NCBI GenBank assembly: GCA_965644315.1
Contig: CBFFRQ010000067.1
Location: 372,001 to 436,000, forward strand
Direction: 5' to 3'
Length of the DNA: 64,000 nt
DNA from: Caecitellus pseudoparvulus
Lineage: Eukaryota > Bigyra: Bicosoecida
Of the stretch, positions 41,101 to 49,689 are shown in pieces. The translations under genes and the position numbers were made by a program. The notes below the pieces were generated by a model, which was given only the letters and a program-made list of their open reading frames with translations, was not told where the DNA came from and searched no databases. Position 1 is the first letter of the stretch; each line of letters starts with the position of its first letter.

Positions 41101-44100
41101 TGGCCGCAGCCTGCAAGATGCTGGCCACCTCGGCCAGGGCAGACGGCGTCTGGGGCAGCAGTGGCGGCAGTGGGAGAGGCAGTGTCGCTCCGTGCGGCAG
41201 TGGCACCTGCAGCGCACCCGGTGGAGGAGGGGTGGTGGCGTCCCCTGCACTCGTCGGGCGGGCCCCGCTCAAACTCAGGTCGCTGTGGCCTGCCGCCTGC
41301 AGCGCCGCCCGCAGTTCATCGGCGAAGGCTGCCTGCGCCACGAGCGGCTCGCTGGCATCTGCCCCTGGCACATACACAGCGTGCAGCGGGCACACGTAGC
41401 AGGCGGGGTCCCAGCAGTGGTCGTCTGGGAACTCCTTCGGGCAGCCGCACGCGAAACAGTGCGCAGAGGGCGGCGCCAGGTCCACGGCTGCTCCGCCGTA
41501 CGGTCGTTGGTGCCGTGGCCCCTCACCCGGCCCCTGCACCGCCGTGCCCCACACGCCCGCTCGCCCGTCCACGCTGTCGTCGTCATCGCCATCGTCTTGC
41601 CAGCCCAAGGTGGTCGCCGTGCGAGGGGCGTCCTCTGGCAGCAGGGGCGAGCCAGCGGGCCCCACTGGCACCGTGCGGCCGTGGATGGGGGGCACGACGC
41701 CGTCTGCATCCTCAGCCGCATCCACCAGGATCACCTTGCCCTCTGCCGTCGTCACACGCACCTGGCAAGTGGCCGTCACGCCACCCCGCCCTGGCTGCGC
41801 CACCGTCACACACGAATCTTGCACGGGGGGGCGCCCAAACAAATGCTTGGCAACTTCCCAGTGCGGGACATCCCGCAGCGCCCACGGCAGGGACCCCAGG
41901 CTGGCAGGCGCGCCGTTGCCCACTGCTGGCCCGCTGCTGTGCTGCGCGCCTGCCAGGGCAGCTGCGCCTGCCCCGTTATCGTACAGCTTGCCGCCGCCTG
42001 GGCCTTCCTCGTCCGAGCTGGAGTCGGACACGATCTCACCTCGCACCTGTGCCGCGGCCCTGCGCAGACGACCCGCCCCCAGTCGCACGATGCCATACGG
42101 ACGCCCCCCCTCCTGCACCAGGCGCTGCAGCCCCTGCATGGGGCTGGCCAGGGATGTCCCGGGGTCAGTGCTGGTGCCGCCGGTGTCTGCTGTGCCCGTG
42201 CTCTGAGCCTCCGCAGCGTCCGCCTCCGCCAGCTGAGCTCGCAGGCGCCTGATGGCGTCGGGCGCTGCCTCCTCATCCTCTGGCCCCAGCCCCCGCAGGC
42301 GCTTGGTCAAGGTCTTCTTCACAGTCCCCTCCAGCGTTGCGATAGCGGGCAGCACGTCAGGCGGGCCGTGCCCTGGCAGGTCCAGGAACCGCCCCCGCTT
42401 GGAAATGTCCGGGCGGCTCTCCCACCGCATGCGCTCATGCACACGGCTGACTTGGTCTCGAAGACGGTCCTTGTAGCTCAGCGCAGCACACCACGCCTCA
42501 AACGGGAGGGGCTTGAAGCCCCGCCGACGGGAGTAGTCCACGAACGCGGCGTGGTACGCCACACGCTCCAGGCGTTTCTTCGCATGTGCCGCTGCTCGGA
42601 GGCGCTTGTTCTTCGTTCCACCGCGCTCATCCACATCCTCCTCCGCACTTGCCGCAGGGGGCGCACCGCCCAGTCCACCACCTGCCTTGGCAACCGTGCT
42701 GCCCTGCCCCGCACTCGCTGACAGCGCTTCCGCTTCCACGCCCAGCAAGGCACAGGCTTCGCGCAGGGAGTCTGGGAGGGCGTCCCCTGGCAGGCCTGCA
42801 GCCTCCATGGCTCCGCGCACGAGGGAGCCAGCGGAGCCCGACACAGCAGCCAGGCTGGACAGCGCCCGCGCCACGACGGCAGGGTGCCGCAGCAATGCCT
42901 CCGGGTCCACTCGGAACACCTGCACTGTGGCGGCTGAGTCGTGGGCAGCGTGGCCGTCCGCAGCGTTGGAGGGGGGGGTGTACCCCACCGGGCCCGAGAT
43001 GTACATGGTGCTGTCCGGAGGGGGCCCCTCTGAGGAAGGCGTGGAGGAGCGGGAGGCGGGCCCCAGGTCGGCCACGGTGTACCCGTGCTGGAGCAGGGAG
43101 GTGGACGGGACGGGCTTGCCAGCCATGCTGCGCAGGGATCCGTCTGGGAACAGCAGCACGAACACAGTGTGGTTCGTGGTGGTGTGTTTCTTCTGCTTGC
43201 CCTTGTGCTTCGCAGCCTTGCCTGCCCGAGGGGGTGCCGTGCCTGAGCTGTGGCTCCTGGTGTCACTGGGAGTCGGCGAGGGCGACTTGCTGGGGCCACG
43301 GTGGCTGCGATCTTGCATCGTTCTGGCCTGGGACTCTGTGCTAGCTGGTCCGATGCCGCTCGCTGGTCCGGGTGTTGGGCGCTTGGCGGCTGGCGCGGCC
43401 ACAGCCTCAGCCCTACCCCGCTTACGACCACCTCCACGTGACTGGCCGCTGGAAGTGCTTTTGGGGGATGCGGCTGGCCCCGGCTTCTGTGAGCGACTCG
43501 ATGCCTTGGAAGGGGGGTTCGCGGAAGCAGCTTTCAGCTCGGGCGCTTTGGGGCTGCTGCTGACCTCAGGCTGGGCAGCAGTGGTTGACTTGGCAGGTGC
43601 GGGAGGGACAGGGGCCTCCGGTGAAGTTGACTGCTGTGACCTGGCAAGTTTTTGGTCAGGCAGAGAGGGAGCAGTGGCAGTTGGCACAGGGAGCACGCTA
43701 GTCAGTGCTGGAGCAGCTCCAGTGGGTGGCGGGGACGGCGTGGGGGGCGTGGGCTTGGGGCTCCACACCCCCTCCCCATCCACGGACCGTGCCCATTTCT
43801 GAGCCGTGTCGGGGGCGCCAAGCCCGGCCTGCAAGCCTGCAACGGCGGCAGCGGTGACGCCCTGCCCCATGTCGGCGAGCAAGGCGCCGACAGTGCTGGT
43901 GCTGTCGGTGGAGGAGGCCTGTGAGTCACCCCCAGCCTCAGCTGCGACGGCTGAGTCACTCTCCGCCGCACCCTCATCCCCGCCTGCTGGCTCCTCGCCA
44001 GCGGCGTCGGCCCCATACTGCACTGGTTTGCGCGACCTGCTGCTGCGACGGCGCTCGTTGGCCGCCAACTTGGCAGCAAGTGCCGCATCAGCCGCCTGCA

Positions 44101-46012
44101 GGGTATTGGGTGAGGCGGCGGGGTCCGCCGTGGCAGCTGCGACAGCGGCCTCAGCTGCTGCCGCCATGGCGGCTGCCCGAACACTGCTGCGGCGGCCCGA
44201 GCCATGTCGAGCAGGGGCAGAAGCAGGGGGCTTGGGCGCCCCTCCGGCATCGTGGCTCGAGCTGCTCTTGCTCTTGCCCTTGGCGTGAGCTTCCTCCACC
44301 CCCACTGGCTGGGGCAGGGCGGGTGTGGAGGGGGGGTCTGGCAGCAGCTCCTGCATGATGGTCAGCGTGCTGGCGCGGCGAAGCAGGAGGGCGTTGCCGC
44401 CGCTGTACGCTGCAAAGGCAGCAGTGGGGTCGTCAGCCATGGCCTGTGGCGTCAAGTCAGCCCCTGCGAGGCGCACAGTGTAGAAGCCATGCCCAGCCCC
44501 CACCACCATGCCAGGAGCTTGCACGCCCGCCACCCGCACCCACCGCCACAACCAGGAGAAACCAGGGGTCTTGATCAGGCTGGAGCTGCGCTGGGGGGCG
44601 TCTCCCCCCCCCTTGGGCGCAGGCTTGGCGGGTGACGTTGTTGCTGGCTTGGCATCGGATGCCACCGCCTCCAGCGCAGACGACAGGTCCGTGCCGGCGC
44701 CAGGGGCTGGTTCTGTGCTGCGGCGACGGGCAGGGCGGTGTCCTGTGCTGGCCCCACTGCGGGGTGTGGGCTTGTCGCCTCGCTCTGATCCGGCGCTGCC
44801 GGCACTGTGCTTGCTGCCGCCTGACCGTGTGCGGGGAGTGCGGGCGGGGGCCTTGCTGGCCGCGCCCATGATCATCTGCAGCTGCCGCTCCGCCATGGCC
44901 TCCACCTGGTCCGGCGCCACCTTGCGCAGCTTGGCCACGTCAGCCAGGGGGGCGTCCGCCAGGAGACGGCGGAGCAGGGCGGCTTGGCGGCCCTTGCCCG
45001 CCGCCTGGCTGGCGGGCGCGGCAGCGGGGGCGGGGCTTTCAGGCGCACCAGCCACCTCGAACATGGCCGCCAGAGCCATGCTGCTGGCCAGCGTCGTGCC
45101 TCGCTTGGCCTTCCAGTGCGCCAGGTCGGCCACTCGCTCATCGTCTGACGCGCTCCTGTGGGCGGCAGGGGGTGCCGTCTGCTGCGCCGCGGCCGCCTGG
45201 GCGGGTGAGCCTGCAGGAGCAGAGGCTGTGGATGTGGCAGGCGAGGGGGGCTGTGTGCCTGCTCGCTGGGGCCGGGAGGGTGGCGTGGGTGGCGTGGGAG
45301 TGGGCAGGGCAGGTGCGGGTGCCGGGGATTGCTGTGGCGTGGAGGAGGCATCGACGTCGGCAGTCTGGATAACCGACTCACTGCGACGACGAGCACTGCG
45401 TTGGGGTCGTGTGGGTCCATCAGGGGGCGGTGACTCTGCTTGGCCGATCCAGGAGCCCATGGCCGCGGCCATGGCAGCCGTGCTGCTGGTGCGCTGCAAG
45501 TGGCCCCGAGGGAGAGTCACGGTGCCGTGGCCCTGGATGGACACTGTGAATGTGCCAGGCTCGGTGGGGTCCACAATGCTCGTGACGAAGCCCAGGGCAT
45601 GGGCGTGTGGCCCTGACAGCACCTTCACGCACTCCCCAACCATGGTGCGCATGGAGCGAGGCACGGCATCAGGCTCTGACTCTGGGGATGCCGGAGAGGG
45701 CGACCGCTCCACTTCTGGAGAAGGGAGTGTTGGTGATGGCGCTTGTACGGGCGGTGGCGAGGCCTCAGTGTCATCGGCTGAAGCGGCCGGCGGCGCCGCA
45801 GGCGCTGGTGCGGAAGTTGGCTCCGTTTCGCCAGTGCCAGCAGGCTGTTCAGTCAACGGAGCGGGCGGCGGGGCCGGAGCACCAATGCTGACACCCGCAG
45901 CATCACTTTGAGGTTCTCTTACCGCCCCTTTGGGTTCTTGGCTTGAAGGTTGGGCCGGGAGAGGCGCCGCTGCCGCGGCAGCTGGCTGGCTTGATTGGCT
46001 GCCCTCATCCAT
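38198..46012 (-). CDS. Large low-complexity protein of unknown function (2604 aa)
   Basis: A single uninterrupted exon. Most of the chain is Ala/Pro/Ser-rich and disordered, with basic clusters (for example K-H-K-G-K-Q-K-K-H) suggesting nuclear location. Ordered-looking islands are: residues about 120-180 (G-E-C-V-K-V-L-S-G-P-H-A-H-A-L-G, KOW or Tudor-like by eye); about 490-530 (W-R-W-V-R-V-A-G-V); about 960-1000 (V-F-V-L-L-F-P-D-G-S); a charged helical block at about 1135-1240 (A-A-F-V-D-Y-S-R-R-R-G-F-K then L-R-D-Q-V-S-R-V-H-E-R-M-R-W-E); a Cys/His patch near 1515-1545 (C-F-A-C-G-C-P-K-E-F, C-W-D-P-A-C-Y-V-C-P-L-H) that may bind zinc; and a C-terminal W-R-H-A-K-W-Q-R-G-D-E-W block. I recognise no family. 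A chromatin or transcription role is only a guess. Confidence 0.8.
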   Translation of the reverse strand: MDEGSQSSQPAAAAAAPLPAQPSSQEPKGAVREPQSDAAGVSIGAPAPPPAPLTEQPAGTGETEPTSAPAPAAPPAASADDTEASPPPVQAPSPTLPSPEVERSPSPASPESEPDAVPRSMRTMVGECVKVLSGPHAHALGFVTSIVDPTEPGTFTVSIQGHGTVTLPRGHLQRTSSTAAMAAAMGSWIGQAESPPPDGPTRPQRSARRRSESVIQTADVDASSTPQQSPAPAPALPTPTPPTPPSRPQRAGTQPPSPATSTASAPAGSPAQAAAAQQTAPPAAHRSASDDERVADLAHWKAKRGTTLASSMALAAMFEVAGAPESPAPAAAPASQAAGKGRQAALLRRLLADAPLADVAKLRKVAPDQVEAMAERQLQMIMGAASKAPARTPRTRSGGSKHSAGSAGSERGDKPTPRSGASTGHRPARRRSTEPAPGAGTDLSSALEAVASDAKPATTSPAKPAPKGGGDAPQRSSSLIKTPGFSWLWRWVRVAGVQAPGMVVGAGHGFYTVRLAGADLTPQAMADDPTAAFAAYSGGNALLLRRASTLTIMQELLPDPPSTPALPQPVGVEEAHAKGKSKSSSSHDAGGAPKPPASAPARHGSGRRSSVRAAAMAAAAEAAVAAATADPAASPNTLQAADAALAAKLAANERRRSSRSRKPVQYGADAAGEEPAGGDEGAAESDSAVAAEAGGDSQASSTDSTSTVGALLADMGQGVTAAAVAGLQAGLGAPDTAQKWARSVDGEGVWSPKPTPPTPSPPPTGAAPALTSVLPVPTATAPSLPDQKLARSQQSTSPEAPVPPAPAKSTTAAQPEVSSSPKAPELKAASANPPSKASSRSQKPGPAASPKSTSSGQSRGGGRKRGRAEAVAAPAAKRPTPGPASGIGPASTESQARTMQDRSHRGPSKSPSPTPSDTRSHSSGTAPPRAGKAAKHKGKQKKHTTTNHTVFVLLFPDGSLRSMAGKPVPSTSLLQHGYTVADLGPASRSSTPSSEGPPPDSTMYISGPVGYTPPSNAADGHAAHDSAATVQVFRVDPEALLRHPAVVARALSSLAAVSGSAGSLVRGAMEAAGLPGDALPDSLREACALLGVEAEALSASAGQGSTVAKAGGGLGGAPPAASAEEDVDERGGTKNKRLRAAAHAKKRLERVAYHAAFVDYSRRRGFKPLPFEAWCAALSYKDRLRDQVSRVHERMRWESRPDISKRGRFLDLPGHGPPDVLPAIATLEGTVKKTLTKRLRGLGPEDEEAAPDAIRRLRAQLAEADAAEAQSTGTADTGGTSTDPGTSLASPMQGLQRLVQEGGRPYGIVRLGAGRLRRAAAQVRGEIVSDSSSDEEGPGGGKLYDNGAGAAALAGAQHSSGPAVGNGAPASLGSLPWALRDVPHWEVAKHLFGRPPVQDSCVTVAQPGRGGVTATCQVRVTTAEGKVILVDAAEDADGVVPPIHGRTVPVGPAGSPLLPEDAPRTATTLGWQDDGDDDDSVDGRAGVWGTAVQGPGEGPRHQRPYGGAAVDLAPPSAHCFACGCPKEFPDDHCWDPACYVCPLHAVYVPGADASEPLVAQAAFADELRAALQAAGHSDLSLSGARPTSAGDATTPPPPGALQVPLPHGATLPLPLPPLLPQTPSALAEVASILQAAASAVGGDEEATAAVGTPPPSRAAALHFALLFNRTQRRALGGGKVHSGMPQLEASHAHPFAKAVREKHAPFPRRALLSEPAVRLPGQGREIQAMPKLGATRQKRAVWQDGSAGPGGASARPGHEAGGDSDVESPRPHRRRFVSLAEEVAVDAALRREHGEQYEYAAAHAFGSLPPSSVSSLPHAVLGAHTPSSGPPHAPEHMTGTLAQQAWQAALPENLPDAQVDTAPTAPHNIAQVRGYLTATKPTAGEDWVGGGFVPHPGGTHALPAPGQPAGALPPVHGGRFALHAAASASRRETGAQVVSGPGTARLGAAPEPQASAALKPHSLRHPTLQEEAERISALGGPHLPARKDASGSFGHLASEGGLVVAGITAGVPAELQYEAEDCSQARQLVQRQTDKDLDRVLTLPPPTFDAAGLRIAAPPPPAADPPSPTSLFAQQRLLGVGHSNRNPLALTQQQARVLGACALQGADALSTQGQRKATKSKQLQAAAQRCEGAALTAAARASMVRAPRPGPAKGRKGGGAGGAASAPGAGSKQATEAGKAATPHLRALQRAVVGVACASADGLGAGTAPPPKGTPAQQVAVEAALSALAKPHANTSSRQGNVPHTVRGVQAGAANAAAWRGKRRGVVGVTRGVKRGRLGDALAAHVAVASCYDAALGGLGGHVPYGGPLADTLDAAHSLPQPSTAPASEPDALAMHSLLLDAPVRILTGGAAPRSDALPGPGSVVPVQIAPVSSSGTPLPEAMQQSGLPQVSDVEEWGDLLPPTAPRPGPNTQALAGLGVPLIPDAAPNVHIVAVQPTQAGDVETHPLPQPSAGPRHGIPGLAPSTVAAVTEVPSCPPEDATAWRHAKWQRGDEWQHPDLDVASALMHFKFHQPPSSEAADVAAAQVRAAQLRGETPTADPGQDKVFRAVCCDQPTMWLPDAFAALRAPPVPSCAPPSPRASEGSDSQQESSEDTHESQQTSQS

Positions 46013-46311
46013 TGCGCGATTTGCCTGACAAGGCGCAGCGCACGCCTGTCAAATCTTGCTGAGGAGCACACACGGCAGCTCTTTCGTTGCGCTGCCACCC
46101 GTGTTGCTGTGTCACTCGTTCACGGTTTGCGCAGTCTCTCGGATTGCACGCTGCGCTAGCACTGCCTCGCACTGCACACATCAATCCCAAGCTTGGTCAC
46201 ATTGAAGCGTAGGCGTGCATCTTTATCCCGCGCTTGCGAACATTGGCACCCACTGCACCTTGCACCTGCCGCCGCCTCCCGCCGGCGTCCATGGCTTGCT
46301 AGTGTGTCGCC
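46013..46311. promoter_or_regulatory. Divergent promoter region, 2604-aa gene / SLC35C2-like gene
   Basis: 299 bp between two genes transcribed apart. No ORF of coding character or repeat. Promoter function is inferred from position. Confidence 0.35.
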
Positions 46312-47679
46312 ATGAACGCAAGTGAAACGCAGCCGCTGCCCACGAGCGGCCTTGACGTGCCCCATGCGCACTGGGATGCAGGGTGGGAGGTCCTGGCAGG
46401 CATTTTCGCCCTTGCAGCTTTGTGCGAGGGCCTCTCAAGGTGCCTTCCCGTCCCACCCAGCGCCAGCAGCGGCTCCCGCCACCCAAGCCAGCTGGCGCAC
46501 TGGCGCAGAGCCTTGCCTGGCGCACTGCACGTCGGGGCCTCAGTGCTGGGGTGGTGGTTCGCCGCCCTGGCCCTCACCGTCTCCAACCGCCGTCTGCTCA
46601 CCACTGCCCTCGACGGCCAATGGCGTTTCCCCTTCACCACCGCCTTCATCCACGTGTCAATCAAGTTCGCCGTGGCCGCCGGCGTGCTGGCCTGCCGCCG
46701 GCGCGTGCACGGTGACGGAGACCTGTCCCATGCTGCCCGCTCTGCCCCAGTGTGGCAGTTGCTGCAGGCCGGAGGCGCAGTGGGTGCTGCCACCGGCTGT
46801 GACATCGCCCTCTCCACCGCAGCCCTGGCGCATCTGCACGTGGCCGTGTACACGCTCATGAAGAACACAAGCCTCGTGTGGACCCTGGCGCTGTCCCTGG
46901 CACTAGGCCTGGTACAGCCGTCCTTTCGCCAGGCCTGCCTCGTCAGCAGCATCATGCTGGGCATGTACCTCACCTCCTCAGCTCCCAGCGGAGCCAAGTG
47001 GAGTGTTCTGGGAGTGCTGCTGGCGCTGGGCGGAACCATGGCAGGATCGGTGCGCTGGGTGTTCTCAGAGCGCATGTTCAAGACTGGCCTGCCCCTCTTG
47101 CTGGGCGTCGTGGCACCAGGAGAGGAAGGGCAAGGCTCACAGCCGACACGCCCACACCGCCCAGACGCGTGGTTGTACGTGTACCTCATCAGCCCCGGTG
47201 CCATGCTGCTGCTGGGGCCCCTGGCTATGCTGTGGGAAGGCAGGGCCCTCCTGGCCATGCTGCAGGGACAAGCGCCAGACCAGCTGCTCATGGTGGCGCT
47301 GGCTCTTGCCGGCACGGGGTGCTTGGCCACAGGGCTGGTGCTGACCCAGGCAGTGGTGGTGGGTGCGACATCTGCGCTGTCCGTGGCAGTGCTCGCGTTC
47401 TTGAAGGACATCCTGCAAGTGGTGCTTGCTGCTGTGGCCCTCGGGGAGGCAGTGTCGCCCCAGGCAGCGCTGGGCATCGCGATCGTCATGTCCAGCTCAG
47501 CGGGGTACGCTGTGCTGAAGGCTTTGCAGGCGGGGGCGCCCAGCTCGCCGATTGAGAAAACGCAAGCGGAAGGAGCGGGGAATCAGAAAGACGCTGGGGA
47601 TGTTGAGGAGGGTGCCGATTTGCTGGCGCCTGGCATGCGAGGGCAAGGTGCGCCGCAACTTGTCGCCGCCTCCGCCTGA
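46312..47679 (+). CDS. Nucleotide-sugar/triose-phosphate transporter family, SLC35C2-like
   Basis: A single exon of 455 residues with about ten hydrophobic helices. Family-like stretches are V-S-N-R-R-L-L in the first helix region, F-P-F-T-T-A-F-I-H-V-S-I-K-F, A-A-T-G-C-D-I-A-L-S-T-A-A-L followed by V-A-V-Y-T-L-M-K-N-T-S-L-V-W, and G-S-V-R-W-V-F-S-E-R. These correspond to the SLC35C2 pattern G-x-D-x-G-L-S-N and V-x-L-Y-T-M-x-K-S. A long hydrophilic loop (about 265-290) and a hydrophilic C-terminus interrupt the core. The protein should sit in Golgi or ER membranes and exchange a nucleotide sugar or similar solute; the substrate is unknown. Confidence 0.85.
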   Translation: MNASETQPLPTSGLDVPHAHWDAGWEVLAGIFALAALCEGLSRCLPVPPSASSGSRHPSQLAHWRRALPGALHVGASVLGWWFAALALTVSNRRLLTTALDGQWRFPFTTAFIHVSIKFAVAAGVLACRRRVHGDGDLSHAARSAPVWQLLQAGGAVGAATGCDIALSTAALAHLHVAVYTLMKNTSLVWTLALSLALGLVQPSFRQACLVSSIMLGMYLTSSAPSGAKWSVLGVLLALGGTMAGSVRWVFSERMFKTGLPLLLGVVAPGEEGQGSQPTRPHRPDAWLYVYLISPGAMLLLGPLAMLWEGRALLAMLQGQAPDQLLMVALALAGTGCLATGLVLTQAVVVGATSALSVAVLAFLKDILQVVLAAVALGEAVSPQAALGIAIVMSSSAGYAVLKALQAGAPSSPIEKTQAEGAGNQKDAGDVEEGADLLAPGMRGQGAPQLVAASA

Positions 47680-47829
47680 CCAGCGCCCAAGCCAGCCTGA
47701 AGCGTCGTCTTGGGCGCGTAGCCCCCCAGAGTACTTTTCACCCACCTCCAATACACCTGCTCAAATGCACCAGCGTCATCGTCCACTTGCGTCCACCGTT
47801 GTAGCACCCCTGCAGGACTCCCTTTCACC

Positions 47830-48686
47830 ATGCCGAAGAACAAGGGTGAGGCCATTTTTGCGTTGCTGGCAGCACAGCCGCCGATGCATGCCCGGCATCC
47901 CCCCTTGCAGGCAAGGGCGGCAAGAACCGCCGCCGCGGGAAGAAGGACTCCCCCATGACAGAGAAGCGCGAGCTGGACTTGGCTGAGGAGGGCACCTGTA
48001 CGTGTGGAGCTGTTCGGCAGGCGGGCTGCTTCCTGTCAATTTCCGCTGCACTGCGCCCCACCCCTGTCGCGACACCACAGGCTACGCACAGGTTGTGCGC
48101 ATGCTGGGCAACGGGCGCCTCACCGCACACTGCTTCCATGATGATAAGCAGCGCATGGGCACCATCTGCGGCAAGATGCGCAAGCGTGTTTGGGTGGCAG
48201 TGGTGCGTGAGAACTGACCACAGCTCGACCGCCTGCGAGCTCGCTCTTGAGCACACGCCCCGCCTGCGACGCACCCGCCACTGCAGGGCGACATTGTCCT
48301 GCTTGCCTTGCGCGAGTACCAGGACTCCAAGGCCGACGTCATCGGCAAGTACTCCCCAGACGAAGCTCGTGAGCTGAAGAAGCGAGGCGAGCTGCCCGCC
48401 ACCGTGCGCGTGAACGACATCGGCGGGCTGGATGACGCCGCAGCAGATGACAAAGAAGACGCAGGTGAGTGCCAAAGGGCTAGGCGCTCTGGGCGTCGGG
48501 GTGGCATGCGGCACTGACATGCCCTTTTCTTCCGCAGGGTTTGAGTTCATCACCACCGGGCAGTTCGTTGTGGGCGGCGAGGGGGAGGAAGAGGGCAAGG
48601 GCAGCACTGCAGATGCTGCTGCCGCTGCAGGCGGCGCAGACTCCGCCTTGTTGGCGAACGGCGAGATCAACTTCGACGCCATTTAG
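47830..48686 (+). CDS. EIF1A: Translation initiation factor eIF1A
   Basis: Five exons: 47830-47845, 47911-47997, 48081-48202, 48287-48464 and 48538-48686, giving 183 residues. Introns are 65, 83, 84 and 73 nt. The protein has the basic N-terminal tail [15 protein letters not shown], the OB-fold ([50 protein letters not shown]) and an acidic C-terminal tail ending I-N-F-D-A-I. It binds the 40S A site in scanning and start selection. Position 43 is Cys in E-E-G-T-C-Y-A-Q where most homologues have Glu or Asp; the codon spans intron 2. An Ala/Gly insertion sits in the C-tail. Confidence 0.97.
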
Positions 48687-48869
48687 CTGCTTTGTGCTGT
48701 GACAGAATGCACCCACACGCAAGTTCCCTGGTGGCGCTACCCTCACCCTTACGCAAAGAGAGGCAGCCGGGCACTATTGTACAACTCATCAAACACACTC
48801 AACAGCCGGGAGCAGGACCTTCCTGCAGCCGAGCGTGTGTGCAAGGTCGGGAGAAGGCTGGCGTCGTTT

Positions 48870-48879
48870 CAATTTCCGC
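48870..48879 (+). promoter_or_regulatory. CAATTTCCGC motif, 11 nt before the SMN-like start
   Basis: Exact copy of the 10-mer, in the same orientation and nearly the same spacing from the ATG as at 2669. Function unknown. Confidence 0.4.
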
Positions 48880-48890
48880 ACGGCTTCGCA

Positions 48891-49382
48891 ATGGCTTCAG
48901 GGGAGCCTGGCAGGCCCACCCAAGGCGCAGATGGTGCAGCAGCAAGTGAAGAAGCGCCGACATCTGTGATTGCCGCGTTCCATGCCGCCCTGACGACACA
49001 CGACTCCTCAGAGCCCAGCGGCGACCCGGCCCAAGCAGATGATGCATACACAGCATACCTGAACGTCAGCCAGGCCCAGGAAGCTCAGGCAAGCCAGGCA
49101 AGCCAGCCCCATCCTGTGTCACAAGAGGCATATGGGTCGCACCCTGTGCCTCAGGTTGGGCTGGATGCCTCGAGGGTGGCTGCCAGCGCGCAGCCCGCAG
49201 GCATGAGCCACGCTCTGAGCCAGCACCCGCTCATGCCGCCGCTTCCAGCGGGCGCCGACCAGCCGGTGTCAAGCGAAAGTGTAACGCCCACCATGCAGAA
49301 CCTGCTCATGGCGTGGTACTGGGCTGGGTACTACGCAGGGCAGCACGACGCTGGGTCCGCACCGCAGCCTGGCTGTGGGTGA
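48891..49382 (+). CDS. SMN-like protein (YG-box, no Tudor domain)
   Basis: A 163-residue ORF from the ATG at 48891, which follows CAATTTCCGC by 11 nt. Near the C-terminus is L-L-M-A-W-Y-W-A-G-Y-Y-A-G-Q, matching the YG-box oligomerisation helix of survival-motor-neuron proteins (L-L-x-S-W-Y-x-A-G-Y-Y-x-G). A short helix near residues 25-35 (S-V-I-A-A-F-H-A-A-L) could be the Gemin2-binding segment. The middle is Ala/Gln/Ser-rich and there is no Tudor domain, as in fission-yeast Smn1. SMN assembles Sm rings on snRNAs. The stop lies in G-GTGAGC, which is also a possible 5' splice site with an acceptor at about 49480, so a different C-terminus cannot be excluded. Confidence 0.72.
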   Translation: MASGEPGRPTQGADGAAASEEAPTSVIAAFHAALTTHDSSEPSGDPAQADDAYTAYLNVSQAQEAQASQASQPHPVSQEAYGSHPVPQVGLDASRVAASAQPAGMSHALSQHPLMPPLPAGADQPVSSESVTPTMQNLLMAWYWAGYYAGQHDAGSAPQPGCG

Positions 49383-49689
49383 GCGAGGCAAGGCATTGGA
49401 GACCCACGACGCCGCACGTGCAAGCAAGACGCGGAAGAGAAGGTGTTCTTGGCTTGGCTTTTGCCCCGCCCATGCAGCGCCATGACCGTGCCACCGGGCC
49501 AGTTTCCGCACCAGCTGCCTTGCCAACACAAACGACGAGGCAAAAATCCTGCGCACTAGACAAATACATCAGAAGCATCGTGCAGGTGTGTTATAGAGCA
49601 TCCGAAATTATCGCGCACAGTGCCAGAAAAGACTGGCCGCAGGTGCTGAACAGGAGCAGAGGTGGAGTTTCAGCAATCGAAACGCAGCA
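49383..49689. other. Intergenic between SMN-like and EGF genes
   Basis: 307 bp. It may hold an alternative last SMN exon (about 49480-49559, after CCATGCAG) and the promoter of the EGF gene. No repeat or RNA gene is seen. Confidence 0.3.

Noticed and set aside
40604-45911. Long plus-strand ORFs (40604-42721 and 44508-45911) opposite the 2604-codon gene.
   Set aside because: High GC removes stops on the opposite strand. These are frequent-residue artefacts with many Arg, Cys and His and no ordered segment.
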